Below are positions 34,695-44,161 of a stretch of 64,000 nt of DNA, in pieces (positions within the stretch are counted from its first letter, which is position 1; each line of letters starts with the position of its first letter). A model generated the notes under the pieces. The model saw only the letters and a program-made list of their open reading frames with translations, was not told the origin of the DNA and did not search any database. Source of the DNA: JAVVHE01 sp032249695 (lineage in GTDB: Bacteria > Pseudomonadota > Alphaproteobacteria > Sphingomonadales > Sphingomonadaceae); NCBI GenBank assembly GCA_032249695.1, contig JAVVHE010000006.1, positions 1 through 64,000 of the forward strand, written 5' to 3'. The position numbers and the translations under genes are program-made.

Positions 34695-36377
34695 TCACAT
34701 GTCGCTCCCCCGGCCTTGCCCACCCGACGGCTGCGCACGCGCACGCCCCTCGGCGCTGCCGTCGAACGGAGCGCGAGCCGTGGGCAGCGGCAGGCTCTCC
34801 CAGCCGCCGCCCAGCGCGCGGAACAGAGCGACCTGGTTTTGCGCCACCTGCGCGCGCGATTGCGCCAGCGCCGCCTCGGCCTGCACGAGCGTCCGCTCGG
34901 CGTCGAGCACGATCAGGAAGCTGTCCAGCCCCTCGCGGTTGCGCGTGCGGCTGAGTTCGGCGGCTTTCTGCGCCGCGTCGCGCGCTGCGGCGAGCGCGCG
35001 TGCGCGGTCGACCTCGCGGCCGAGTGCGTTGATCGCGGTCTCGGTCTCCTGCAGCGCAGCAAGTACGGCCGCGTCGAACCGGCTAAGGCTTGCTGCCGCC
35101 GCGCCCTGCGCCGCGCGGATGCGCCCGCGCGCCAGCGCCTGGTTCGGAAAGCTGAACGACAGCAGCGGCCCGAGCGAAAAGTTGAGCGCGTTCGAGTTGA
35201 AGAGCCCGGTGAAGCTCAGCGCCTGCGCGCCCACCGACGCGCCGAGGCTGATCTGCGGGTAGAGCGCCGCGGTCTCCACGCCGATGCGCGCGGTATTGGC
35301 AGCCAGCTGACGCTCGGCCGCGCGCACGTCGGGCCGCCGTCGCAGCAGTGCCGCGCCATCGCCCACGGGGACTGGCCGATCGAGCTGAGGCGTCACGGTG
35401 CACGCCGCAGCTGGCGCGGGCAGCTCGGCCGGGGCCCGCCCGGTCAGCCGAGCGAGGGCATAGACGGCGGCCGACTGGCTGGCCTCGAACTGCGGCACCG
35501 TCGCGCGCTGCTGCTCGACGAGTGCGCGGTAGCGCTCCAGGTCGAGCCGTGTGCCGCGCCCGGCGTCGAACGTGCGCCGCGTAAGGTCGTAGCCGCGCTG
35601 CAGCAGATCGAGCGTCCTCAGCGCCACGGCCCGCTGCTCGGCCGCCGAGCAGGCCTGCGCGTAAGCCTGCGCGACATCCGCGGCGACTGTGGCGCGCGCG
35701 GCGTCAACCAGCGCGGCCTGCGCGCCAAGGTCGCCGCGCGCGGCCTCGTTCAGGCGCCGAACGCGGCCGAACAGATCAAGCTCGTAGCCGACGCTGAAGC
35801 TTTCGGAGAAGAAACTGCGATCGGCGCCGCCGCTGAGAAATCCCGATCCCGGCGCGGTGAACACCGCGGCGCGGCCATAGCTATATTGCGAGCCGAGCGT
35901 GGTCGTCGGCAGCCGGGCGGACCGAGCTTGCGCCAAGAGGCCGCGCGCCTGATCGAGATTGGCGACCGCGACGCGTATATCGGCATTGGCAGCGAGCGCG
36001 TCGGCCACCAGCCCGTCGAGCACCGGATCGCGGAACAGCCGCCACCACGGACCCTCCGGTCCGCCTGCGAGCGCGCCGCCCGGCACCGCCACGCCAGCGG
36101 GTTCGCCAGCGACAGCCGCACCCGAGCCGATTGCCGTGCCGCTGGAGCGCGGCGGTGTCACCCGGTCGGATATCGTTCCGAGCGTCGTGCCCGCGCTGCC
36201 CGGCGCCTGCGTCCCGGCCGTCACCGGCGCATTCGCAGCCTCGCGGAACCCGCCCGCCGCGGCGGCGGGCGTCGTCGGCGGCTTGTAGTTCGGCCCGACA
36301 GTGCATGATGCCAGCAGCAGCGCACCCGCCGCCAGCGCCACACTGCAGGCGGTCCGCACCGCGGTGAAGCCCCGCAA
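34695..36377 (-). CDS. RND efflux outer-membrane lipoprotein, NodT/OprM type
   Basis: The outer-membrane channel of a tripartite efflux pump, 560 residues. A signal peptide with lipobox L-A-S-C (lipidated C25) precedes VGPNYKPP, the family N-terminal signature. The two repeated long-helix and barrel modules of TolC-type channels follow, with ELDLFGRVRR and DRPVPVGDGAALLRRRPDVR. The N-terminal region after the lipobox (about 35-110) is a Pro/Ala-rich extension. The first codon is TTG; GTG at 36359 is an alternative. It begins 3 bases after the permease stop. Confidence 0.93.
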   Translation of the reverse strand: MRGFTAVRTACSVALAAGALLLASCTVGPNYKPPTTPAAAAGGFREAANAPVTAGTQAPGSAGTTLGTISDRVTPPRSSGTAIGSGAAVAGEPAGVAVPGGALAGGPEGPWWRLFRDPVLDGLVADALAANADIRVAVANLDQARGLLAQARSARLPTTTLGSQYSYGRAAVFTAPGSGFLSGGADRSFFSESFSVGYELDLFGRVRRLNEAARGDLGAQAALVDAARATVAADVAQAYAQACSAAEQRAVALRTLDLLQRGYDLTRRTFDAGRGTRLDLERYRALVEQQRATVPQFEASQSAAVYALARLTGRAPAELPAPAAACTVTPQLDRPVPVGDGAALLRRRPDVRAAERQLAANTARIGVETAALYPQISLGASVGAQALSFTGLFNSNALNFSLGPLLSFSFPNQALARGRIRAAQGAAAASLSRFDAAVLAALQETETAINALGREVDRARALAAARDAAQKAAELSRTRNREGLDSFLIVLDAERTLVQAEAALAQSRAQVAQNQVALFRALGGGWESLPLPTARAPFDGSAEGRARAQPSGGQGRGSDM

Positions 36378-36380
36378 GCG

Positions 36381-39300
36381 CTACTCGGCCGCTTGCGGCG
36401 CGTCGGCGCCACGCCGTGTGGCGCCGCCCCGCCCGCGGCTGAACCACTCGGCGAGCGAGCGGGTCAGCACGTAAAAGACTGGCGTGAACAGAAGGCCGAA
36501 CAGGGTCACGCCGATCATGCCGAACAGCACCGCGGTGCCCAGCGCCTGCCGCATCTCAGCGCCCGCGCCGGTCGCGATCGCCAGCGGCACCACGCCGAAA
36601 ATGAACGCGAAACTGGTCATCAGGATCGGTCGCAAGCGCTCGCGCGCCGCATTCGCCGCGGCCTCCCAGCGGTCCATGCCCTGCTCGTCCTCGCCCTGCC
36701 GCGCAAACTCGACGATCAGGATGGCGTTCTTCGCAGCCAGCCCGACGAGCACCACCAGACCGATCTGCGTCAGAATATTATTGTCCATTCCCCGCAGATT
36801 GACGCCCACAATCGCAGCCAACAGACACATAGGCACAATCAGGATGACCGCCAGCGGCAGCGTCAGGCTCTCATATTGCGCGCTGAGCAGCAGGAACACG
36901 AACACCACCGCCATCGCGAACACGATCACCGCGGTATTGCCCGCCGCGCGCTGCTGGTAGGCGAGCTCGGTCCACTCCCAGCCGAAGCCGCGGCCCAGCC
37001 CGGCACCGATCTGTTCCATCGCCGTCAACGCCTGTCCCGAGCTGTAGCCGGGCTTGGCTTCCCCCTGGATCTCGGCCGCCGGATACAGATTATAGCGGAC
37101 GACGCGATACGGGCCGGTGTCGGTGCGGAGCGTCATCACGCTCGCCAGCGGAACCATCGCGCCCGAAGATGAGCGGACCTTCAGATTGCCGATGTCCGCC
37201 TGCGTCAGCCGGAACGGGTCGTCGGCCTGCGCGGTGACCTGGTAAGTGCGGCCGAACAGGTTGAAGTCATTCACATAGGCGCCGCCCAGATAAATACCGA
37301 GCGTCTGGAAGATGTCCGTCAAGCTGACACCCAGATAATAGGCCTTCTCGCGGTCGATATCGGCATAGAGGCGGGGCGTGCGCGTCTCGTTGAGCGTGAA
37401 GACGCGCGTCAGTTCTGGACGCGCATTCGCCTGGCCGATGACGGACTGCGCCGCTTGGTCGAGCGCCTTGTAGCCAGCGCCGTTGCGGTCCTCCAGGATC
37501 ATCTTGAACCCGCCGCCCGTGCCGATGCCGCGCACGGGCGGCGGCGGGATCACCAGCGTGAAGGCTTGCAGCTTCTTGTTCACCAGCCCGCTGATCGTGC
37601 CGACGAGTTCGGGCGCGCTGAGACCCTTGCCTTCGCGGTTCTTGAAGTCGTCCAGCGTGGTGAAAATCGTGGCGGCATTCGGGGCATTGGCGAAAGTTGC
37701 GCCGTTGAAGCCGGTGAACATCACCGTGTGGATGACGCCCTTCACCTTCAGCAGGTCGGCGTTGAGCTCGCGCGCGAACTGGTCCGAGCGTGCGAGGCTG
37801 GAGCCCGGCGGCAGGTTGATCGCAACGATCAAATACCCCTGGTCCTGTGCCGGGATGAACCCGGCCGGGGTCGCCGCGAACCGCCACGCCGCCAGCGCGA
37901 TCAGGCCCAGATAGACGAGGATCACCGGAAGCGGGCGGCGGACGAGCTTCTGCGTGGTGCGGCTATAGCGGTTGGACAGCCGATCGAACCCGCGGTTGAA
38001 CGCGCCCGCCGCGCGGCCGACCAGCCCGCGCTCGCCTTCGGGATCCTTCTGGCGCAGCAACAGCGCTGCGAGCGCGGGCGACAGCGTCAGGCTGACGAGC
38101 AGCGAAAACAGCGTCGCGGTCGCGATCGTCACCGCAAACTGCCGGTAGAACTGGCCCGAAATGCCCGTGATGAACGCGGTGGGCAGGAACACCGCCACCA
38201 GTACCAGCGCGATCGCAACCAGCGCGGCGCCAACCTCGTCCATCGATCGGATCGCCGCCTCGCGCGGCGCCATCCCCTCCTCGATGTGGCGTTCGCAGTT
38301 TTCGACGACAACGATCGCGTCGTCGACCACGATCCCGATCGCCAGAACCAACCCGAAGAGCGACAGGTTATTGAGGCTGTAGCCGAGCCCTGCGAGCACC
38401 GCCATCGTGCCGATCAGGCTGACCGGGATGGCGATCACCGGGATGACCGCCGCCCGCCAGCTCTGCAGGAAAACGATCACGACAAGCGTCACCAGGATGA
38501 CGGCTTCCAGCAGCGTCTGCTGCACCGCGTCGATCGACGCGCGGACAAACGCCGTCGGATTATAGACGATCCTGTAGTCCAGCCCGGGCGGGAAGCTTTT
38601 CTTCGCTTCCTCCATCGTTCGGATGACATCGTCGGCTGCGGCGAGCGCGTTCGATCCGGGTCGCTGGAACACCAGCACCGCGCCCGCGACCTTGCCGTCC
38701 AGATAGCTGTTGGTGCGGTAATCCTGCGCGCCGAGTTCCACGCGCGCCACGTCCTTCACGCGGACGATGCGCCCGTCGAGGTCGCTGCGGATCACGACGT
38801 CGGCGAATTGCTGCGCATTCGTCAGCCGCCCGAGCGTCTGGATGTTGAGCTCGAAGGCTCGTGCTCCCGCGCTGAACGGCGGCTGCCCGATCGCACCCGC
38901 GGCGACCTGCACGTTCTGCGCCTGAAGCGCTGCGACGACCTCACCCGCGTTGATGCCGTTCGCGGCTGCGCGATCGGGATCGATCCAGACGCGCATGCCA
39001 TAATCGCGCGCACCGAAGATGCGCACATCGCCCACGCCGCCGAGGCGGGCGATGCGGTCCTGAATCTGCAGCGTGATGTAGTTCGAGATATATTGCTGAT
39101 TCAGGCTGCCGTCGGGCGAGATCAGGTGGATCACCATCAGGAAGTCCGGCGAGTTCTTGCGCGTGGTGACGCCCAGCCGCTGCACCACATCGGGCAGGCG
39201 CGGCAGCGCGGTTGCGACGCGGTTCTGCACCAGCACCTGCGCGGTATCGAGGTTGGTGCCGATCTGGAACGTAACGGTGATCGTCACCCGCCCGTCGGCG

Positions 39301-39554
39301 GTCGATGCGCTGCTGAGATACAGCATGTTGTCGACGCCGTTGATCTGCTGCTCGATCGGAGCAGCGACGGTCTCGGCAATCGTCTCGGCCGACGCGCCCG
39401 GATAAGTTGCAGTGACAGAAATGGTGGGCGGAACAATCTCGGGATATTGCGCGACCGGCAACGTGAAATAGGCAAACAGGCCGATGATCGTGATGAGGAT
39501 CGAGACGACCGCAGCGAATATCGGGCGGCTGATGAAAAAGCGGCTGATGCCCAC
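36381..39554 (-). CDS. RND multidrug efflux permease, HAE1 family
   Basis: The inner-membrane proton-driven pump of a MexB/AcrB-like system. It has 1057 residues with the family start ISRFFISRPIFAAVVSI, 12 membrane helices, two periplasmic loops and motifs such as GLVLAIGIVVDDAIVVVEN (with the proton-relay aspartates) and GLAAKNAILIVEFA. The GTG start at 39554 lies 10 bases after the adaptor stop and is preceded by AAGGA. It lies between the adaptor and the outer-membrane channel genes. It likely exports hydrophobic drugs or solvents; substrate specificity cannot be predicted. Confidence 0.97.
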   Translation of the reverse strand: MGISRFFISRPIFAAVVSILITIIGLFAYFTLPVAQYPEIVPPTISVTATYPGASAETIAETVAAPIEQQINGVDNMLYLSSASTADGRVTITVTFQIGTNLDTAQVLVQNRVATALPRLPDVVQRLGVTTRKNSPDFLMVIHLISPDGSLNQQYISNYITLQIQDRIARLGGVGDVRIFGARDYGMRVWIDPDRAAANGINAGEVVAALQAQNVQVAAGAIGQPPFSAGARAFELNIQTLGRLTNAQQFADVVIRSDLDGRIVRVKDVARVELGAQDYRTNSYLDGKVAGAVLVFQRPGSNALAAADDVIRTMEEAKKSFPPGLDYRIVYNPTAFVRASIDAVQQTLLEAVILVTLVVIVFLQSWRAAVIPVIAIPVSLIGTMAVLAGLGYSLNNLSLFGLVLAIGIVVDDAIVVVENCERHIEEGMAPREAAIRSMDEVGAALVAIALVLVAVFLPTAFITGISGQFYRQFAVTIATATLFSLLVSLTLSPALAALLLRQKDPEGERGLVGRAAGAFNRGFDRLSNRYSRTTQKLVRRPLPVILVYLGLIALAAWRFAATPAGFIPAQDQGYLIVAINLPPGSSLARSDQFARELNADLLKVKGVIHTVMFTGFNGATFANAPNAATIFTTLDDFKNREGKGLSAPELVGTISGLVNKKLQAFTLVIPPPPVRGIGTGGGFKMILEDRNGAGYKALDQAAQSVIGQANARPELTRVFTLNETRTPRLYADIDREKAYYLGVSLTDIFQTLGIYLGGAYVNDFNLFGRTYQVTAQADDPFRLTQADIGNLKVRSSSGAMVPLASVMTLRTDTGPYRVVRYNLYPAAEIQGEAKPGYSSGQALTAMEQIGAGLGRGFGWEWTELAYQQRAAGNTAVIVFAMAVVFVFLLLSAQYESLTLPLAVILIVPMCLLAAIVGVNLRGMDNNILTQIGLVVLVGLAAKNAILIVEFARQGEDEQGMDRWEAAANAARERLRPILMTSFAFIFGVVPLAIATGAGAEMRQALGTAVLFGMIGVTLFGLLFTPVFYVLTRSLAEWFSRGRGGATRRGADAPQAAE

Positions 39555-39564
39555 GCTGCGGTCC

Positions 39565-40851
39565 TTAGCGCGCGAACGTCGCTTCGGGCGAGGTGGGCGG
39601 CGCGTAGGCCGCGGCCTCCTGCGCACCCGAGCCAGCGCCGGTCTGCGGCTGCTTCAGCTGCGTCAGGATCGGCGAAACCTTCCGGCCCGGCTGCGCCAGC
39701 ATGAAGCCATCGACGACCACGCGGTCGCCGGGCCGCAGCCCCTCGCGGATCACGCGCAAGCCGCCGATGATCGGGCCGGGCGTCACCACGCGCGCCTGCA
39801 CCGTGCCATCGGAGCCGACGACGAGCACCGCCTGGCGGCTCTGATCGGTCTGGATGGCCTCGTCGGGGATCAGCAGCGCCTGATAGCGGCCCGATCCGAG
39901 CAGCCGCAGCCGCCCGAACATGCCCGGCGTCAGGAACCCCCCGGGGTTATCGACGATCGCACGGCCGCGGATCGTTCCGGTGCCCTGGTTGATCGCGTTA
40001 TCGACGAAATTCATCCGGCCCTTGATGCGATAGCTGGGCTCGTCCTGAAGCCGAATCTCTACGGGATTGGCGAAGTTGCGAGACGATGGCCGCGTGCCCG
40101 CCTGATTGGCGCGCGCATACTTCAGATATAGCGCCTCCGACCCGTCAAACACGAAGTAGATCGGGTCGGTGCTGACGATCGTCGTCAACAGCGTGCCGCT
40201 GCCCGGCGCGGGCGCACCAGTCGACGTGGCCGATTGCGTACCCGCAGAACCGCCATTGCCGCTGACGAGATTGCCGAGGTCGACGCGCCGATCCGATACG
40301 CGCCCGGTGATCGGCGCGCGGATCTGCGTGAACTCAACGTTCAGCGCGGCGGCGCGGATGTCGGCCTCGGCAGCGTTGAGATCTGCCTGTGCGGTGACGA
40401 CCGCCGCGGCGCGCTGGTCATATTCCTCGCGGCTGATCGCCTCCGCCGACAGCAGCCGCTTGGCCCGATCGAGCTGTGTCCGCGCGAGAGCGAGGTTCGC
40501 GCGCGCCCGCTGCGATTGGGCGCGGGCCTGGGCGAGCGTCGCCTGGTATGGCCGCGGATCGATCACGAATAGCAGCTGGCCCGCGCGGACCGTGTCGCCG
40601 TCCTTGAACGCGATGCGCTGGAGGTAACCCGTCACCCGCGGCCGGACCTCAACCGTCTTCACCGCCTGGAACCGCCCCACGAAATCATCCCAATCGACGA
40701 GCGTATCGACGAGCGGCTGCGCGACCTTGACCGGCGGCGGGCCCGGCGGCGGGCCCTTGGCTTTCTCGGCATCGCCACGGCTGCACGACGCGGCGATCAG
40801 CGCGATGGCGGCAAGTTGGACGGCATGGGAACCCCGCACGCTTGGTTGCAT
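39565..40851 (-). CDS. RND efflux periplasmic adaptor (membrane fusion) lipoprotein
   Basis: The adaptor linking permease and channel, 428 residues. The N-terminus has a signal peptide with lipobox-like A-A-S-C (C23). The lipoyl, hairpin and beta-barrel domains follow: EVRPRVTGYLQRIAFKDGD, a coiled hairpin (about 105-175), APITGRVSDRRVDLGN, and a C-terminal membrane-proximal domain. It is the first gene of the adaptor-permease-channel operon. No adjacent TetR-type regulator is seen. Confidence 0.95.
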   Translation of the reverse strand: MQPSVRGSHAVQLAAIALIAASCSRGDAEKAKGPPPGPPPVKVAQPLVDTLVDWDDFVGRFQAVKTVEVRPRVTGYLQRIAFKDGDTVRAGQLLFVIDPRPYQATLAQARAQSQRARANLALARTQLDRAKRLLSAEAISREEYDQRAAAVVTAQADLNAAEADIRAAALNVEFTQIRAPITGRVSDRRVDLGNLVSGNGGSAGTQSATSTGAPAPGSGTLLTTIVSTDPIYFVFDGSEALYLKYARANQAGTRPSSRNFANPVEIRLQDEPSYRIKGRMNFVDNAINQGTGTIRGRAIVDNPGGFLTPGMFGRLRLLGSGRYQALLIPDEAIQTDQSRQAVLVVGSDGTVQARVVTPGPIIGGLRVIREGLRPGDRVVVDGFMLAQPGRKVSPILTQLKQPQTGAGSGAQEAAAYAPPTSPEATFAR

Positions 40852-41008
40852 AGCGCAATGGACTGATCTTCGGGAAGGGCGATCTGATTACGTCCGCATG
40901 GCACTGGCAGCCGTTTCCGCAGGCCCGAATTGCCCGATCGTGCGAGGCGGGGTGACGCGTTCCCAGCGCGCGCCTAATCCTGCACCCCGTGATGCTTCCC
41001 GTCCCGCC

Positions 41009-41659
41009 ATGTTAGCAGCCGCTCTCGGCCTGGGTGTGCTGCTCGCAGGGTTTCTGTTGCGGCTGAATGCGCTCGCCGTTGTCGCCGTGGCCGCGGTTGC
41101 AGCGGGGCTTGGCGCGGGGATGGCTCCGCTTGCGATCGTCGATGCGATCGGCCACGCTTGGAATGCCAACCGCGCGGTTTCGGTGAGCTATGTCGTGCTG
41201 CCGGTGATCGGGCTCGTGGAGCGCGCGGGCCTGCGCCAGCGCGCGGCAGGGCTGGTCGCCGGGTTGCGCGGCCTGACGGTGGGCCGGCTGCTGATCGCCT
41301 ATCTTGCGCTCCGGCAGACGAGCGCCGCGATCGGCCTGGATGCGATTGCAGGCCCGGCGCAGACGGTGCGCCCGCTGCTCGCGCCGATGGCCGAGGCTGC
41401 GGCGCGAGCCGACGATCCCGCGGCGCGCGCCGAGGTGCGCGCGCTGGCGCAGGCCACCGACAGCGTGGGGCGGTTCTTCGGCGAGGATATCTTCATCGCC
41501 ATGAGTTCGGTGCTGCTGATCCTGGGCGTGCTGAAAGGCTTCGGCATCGCTGCCGAGCCGCTGAGCGTATCGGTCTGGGCGATCCCAACCGCCGTCGCGG
41601 CGTTCGCGATTCACGGGTTCAGGCTGTGGCGCTTTGACCGGCGGAGCGCGCGGCCGTGA
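41009..41659 (+). CDS. DUF969 family membrane protein
   Basis: A 216-residue protein with about six hydrophobic helices and the DUF969 pattern: N-terminal MLAAALGLGVLLAGFLLRLN, then VVLPVIGLVERAGLRQRA, GEDIFIAMSSVLLILGVLKG and a final basic tail. DUF969 proteins almost always occur with DUF979 and are thought to form a transporter; the substrate is unknown. In Firmicutes the pair sits near pyroglutamyl-peptidase or 5-oxoprolinase genes, a link I recall but cannot check here. The ATG at 41009 gives the typical start. It ends in a GTGA overlap with DUF979. Confidence 0.88.
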   Translation: MLAAALGLGVLLAGFLLRLNALAVVAVAAVAAGLGAGMAPLAIVDAIGHAWNANRAVSVSYVVLPVIGLVERAGLRQRAAGLVAGLRGLTVGRLLIAYLALRQTSAAIGLDAIAGPAQTVRPLLAPMAEAAARADDPAARAEVRALAQATDSVGRFFGEDIFIAMSSVLLILGVLKGFGIAAEPLSVSVWAIPTAVAAFAIHGFRLWRFDRRSARP

Positions 41660-42696
41660 TCGAGCAGGGCCTGCTGTTCGTGCTGGCTGGCGCGGTGTTC
41701 CTGGCGTTCGCGGCCGTGGCTGCCGTCGATCGCCGCTATGGCGCTGCGCTGTTCTGGGGGCTGATCGCGCTCGGGTTTCTGGCGGGTGATCGGCTGGGCG
41801 ATCGGGCGAACGGCGTCCTTGCGCTGACGCTCGCCGTGCTCGCGGGGAGCGGGGCGTTGCGGCGCTCGCTGGCGGGGCCGACCGATGACGCCTCGGCGCT
41901 GGGGGCTGTGGGGGAGCCGTCCCTGCCCTCTCCCGCCCACCCGACGCAGCCCGCCGCTCGGCCGCCCTCTCCCGCTGCGGGGGAGAGCGCACGCTCTGTC
42001 CCTCCGGGTCCGGCCGTGGCGGGCTGGCGGCTGTTCGGGCCGGTGCTGATCGTGCCAGCGGTCACTCTCATCGGCACGCTCGTGTTCAAGCGGCTGCGCT
42101 GGGGCGACGCCCCGCTCGTTGCGCCCGCGCAGGAAACGCTCGTCGCCCTCGGCCTTGCCGCGGTGACCGCGCTCGCAGCCGCGCTGTGCTGGCTACGCGC
42201 GCGGCCGGTCGTCGCTGCGCGGGCTGGCGAGGGGATCATGGACGCCGTCGGCTGGGCGGCGGCGCTGCCGCAGTGGCTCGCGGCGCTCGGAGCGGTGCTG
42301 GCGCTGGCGGGCGTCGGCCGGGCGATCGGCGACGCGCTCGGCCCGCTCCTCCCCGAAGGCGCCCGCCTCGCCGCCGTTCTGGTGTTCGGGCTGGGCATGG
42401 CGCTGCTGACGGTGGCGTTCGGCAACGCGTTTGCGGCCTTCCCCGTGATGATGGCCGCCGTCGGCTACCCCTTCCTCATCGTGCGGCTGGGCGGCGATCC
42501 GGCGGTGATCGGCGCTGTCGGCATGCTCTGCGGGTTCTGCGGCACGCTCGTCACCCCGATGGCTGCCAATTTCAATATCGTGCCCGCAGCGCTGCTCGAT
42601 CTGCCGCGCTATGCCGTCATCCGCGCGCAGTGGCCGACCGCTGTGCCGCTGCTCGCGGTCAACCTCGCGATCCTCTATGCGGCTGCCTTCCGATGA
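41656..42696 (+). CDS. DUF979 family membrane protein with a low-complexity insert
   Basis: A 346-residue protein with about 8-9 membrane helices, partner of DUF969. The conserved end FAAFPVMMAAVGYPFLIVRL and GFCGTLVTPMAANFNIVPAALLDL blocks are clear. Residues about 73-122 form an unusual Pro/Ala/Ser-rich segment between the second and third helix regions; the DNA there contains a palindromic repeat (listed separately). Family members normally have a shorter loop at this point. It overlaps DUF969 and DUF2891 by 4 bases each. Confidence 0.88.
   Translation: MIEQGLLFVLAGAVFLAFAAVAAVDRRYGAALFWGLIALGFLAGDRLGDRANGVLALTLAVLAGSGALRRSLAGPTDDASALGAVGEPSLPSPAHPTQPAARPPSPAAGESARSVPPGPAVAGWRLFGPVLIVPAVTLIGTLVFKRLRWGDAPLVAPAQETLVALGLAAVTALAAALCWLRARPVVAARAGEGIMDAVGWAAALPQWLAALGAVLALAGVGRAIGDALGPLLPEGARLAAVLVFGLGMALLTVAFGNAFAAFPVMMAAVGYPFLIVRLGGDPAVIGAVGMLCGFCGTLVTPMAANFNIVPAALLDLPRYAVIRAQWPTAVPLLAVNLAILYAAAFR
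41926..41987. repeat. GC-rich palindromic repeat inside the DUF979 gene
   Basis: CCCTCTCCCGC occurs at 41926-41936 and 41965-41975. The second copy pairs with GGGAGAG at 41981-41987 to form a 7-bp hairpin (41967-41987). It lies in frame within the low-complexity insert. This looks like a short palindromic element of the kind scattered between genes in GC-rich Proteobacteria. Confidence 0.6.
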
Positions 42697-43685
42697 TCGA
42701 AGCCGACCTTGCAGCCCGCCTCGCCCGCATCGCGCTGGGCCATGTGACGCGCGAATATCCGGCCAAGCTCGATCACGTGCTCGCCCGCCCGGGCGATGTC
42801 GCCAGCCCGCGCGCGCTGCATCCGGCCTTTTACGGCAGTTTCGACTGGCATAGCTGCGTTCACGGCTGGTGGCTGCTGCTGACGGTTCTGCGTCTCCATC
42901 CAAACCTGATCGAGGCCGAGGAGATCGCGCTGCTCGCCGGGCGCGTGCTGACCGATGAGGCCATCGCCGGTGAGGTCGCCTATCTCGACCGGCCCGAATC
43001 CGCGGGTTTCGAGCGGCCGTATGGCTGGGCCTGGGCGCTCGCGCTGCATCACGAGGCCCAGCGCCATGCCGATCGTCCGTGGGGCGGCACACTCTATGCT
43101 CTGGCCCACGCCTTTGCCGAGCGCCTGCGCGAATATCTGCCCAAGCTGACCTACCCGATCCGCGTCGGCATCCATACGAACACCGCGTTTTCGCTGACGT
43201 TGTCGCTGAGCTGGGCCGAGGCGAACGCGCCCGACCTGGCCGACATGATCCGCCTGCGCTCGATCGAGTGGTTCGAAACCGATCGCGACGCTCCCGCCTG
43301 GGAGCCCGGCGGCGACGAGTTCCTGTCGGCGACGCTGTGCGAGGCCGTGCTGATGAGCCGCGTGCTCGAGCCCGCGCGCTTCGGCCCGTGGTTTGCCGGT
43401 TTTCTGCCGCGCGCTGTCCTTGGCGAGCCCGAGACGCTGTTCACCCCAGCGATCGTTTCCGACCGCGAGGACGGCAAGATCGCGCATCTCGATGGCCTCA
43501 ATCTCAGCCGCGCGTGGGCGTGGCGCGCTTTGACCGACCACCTCCCCACCGATCTCCGCCCGCGCGCGCGCGCGACGGCGCAAGCGCACGAAGCCTCCGC
43601 GCTGCCGCACCTGACGGACTCCTATGCCGGCGAGCACTGGCTGGCCACCTACGCGCTGATGGCCGCGCTTGGATCGGAATGCTGA
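42693..43685 (+). CDS. DUF2891 family protein
   Basis: A 330-residue soluble protein of the DUF2891 family, whose function is unknown. It has the conserved motif HPAFYGSFDWHSCVHGWW with H43, H53 and H57, suggesting a metal or substrate site, plus RVGIHTNTAF and later DEFLSATLCEAVLMSR and LTDSYAGEHWLATYA. It starts inside the DUF979 stop (ATGA). The three genes form a coupled operon, so DUF2891 likely acts on whatever DUF969/DUF979 transport. Confidence 0.88.
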   Translation: MIEADLAARLARIALGHVTREYPAKLDHVLARPGDVASPRALHPAFYGSFDWHSCVHGWWLLLTVLRLHPNLIEAEEIALLAGRVLTDEAIAGEVAYLDRPESAGFERPYGWAWALALHHEAQRHADRPWGGTLYALAHAFAERLREYLPKLTYPIRVGIHTNTAFSLTLSLSWAEANAPDLADMIRLRSIEWFETDRDAPAWEPGGDEFLSATLCEAVLMSRVLEPARFGPWFAGFLPRAVLGEPETLFTPAIVSDREDGKIAHLDGLNLSRAWAWRALTDHLPTDLRPRARATAQAHEASALPHLTDSYAGEHWLATYALMAALGSEC

Positions 43686-44161
43686 GCCGGCGGGCGCGAA
43701 GGTCCTGAAGGTCGCGAAGGTCGCGAAGCGCCGCACGCGGAGGTGGTGGCGGAAGGGGAGGCAAGCCGGGCACTGCGGCGTCAGCGGCCGGGTTGTAACC
43801 GATCTGGTTCAGATTGTCAAGGCCGGCATAGCCAGGGTTAGCTAAAGCGTTCAATTTGCTGGGGCTTTTCTGCTCTGCCTAGCGTGTGTGACTCGTGGCA
43901 GCATGGCTGCGCCGCCCGGCGCGCGAGCGTTCCAGTCTGCCGAAGCCTTGCCACCGCCACGGATTTCGGGGTGCGGGATCGGGCGTGGATTGGCTGGAAC
44001 CCGCACGGAAGTGTCGGAGTTCGCGCGCGTCTGACGCAGACCCGCCGTCTTTTTCCGCGCGCGCCCGAACGGGCGGGACCGGTGTTGAAGGCCACGATCA
44101 GCTGGACGCAATCGACCCGCGCGGGGCGCGGCTCCGCCGTTCCTCAGGCGGCCCCGCGCTC
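43686..44161. other. 476-base gap after DUF2891
   Basis: No gene is seen. A short 9-bp tandem repeat lies at the left end (listed separately). The rest contains only antisense-type open frames without motifs. No clear terminator is visible for the DUF2891 operon. Confidence 0.5.
43696..43728. repeat. 9-bp tandem repeat (GCGAAGGTC, about 3.7 copies)
   Basis: Consecutive 9-mers GCGAAGGTC, CTGAAGGTC, GCGAAGGTC and a partial GCGAAG begin 11 bases after the DUF2891 stop. Confidence 0.85.

Noticed and set aside
33978..36308. Open frame of about 776 codons across the rhomboid gene and antisense to the efflux channel gene
   Set aside because: It runs through two well-supported genes in the wrong frame or strand; no motif.
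37455..39704. Open frame of about 749 codons antisense to the RND permease
   Set aside because: His/Arg/Asp-rich mirror of the permease gene, not a protein family.
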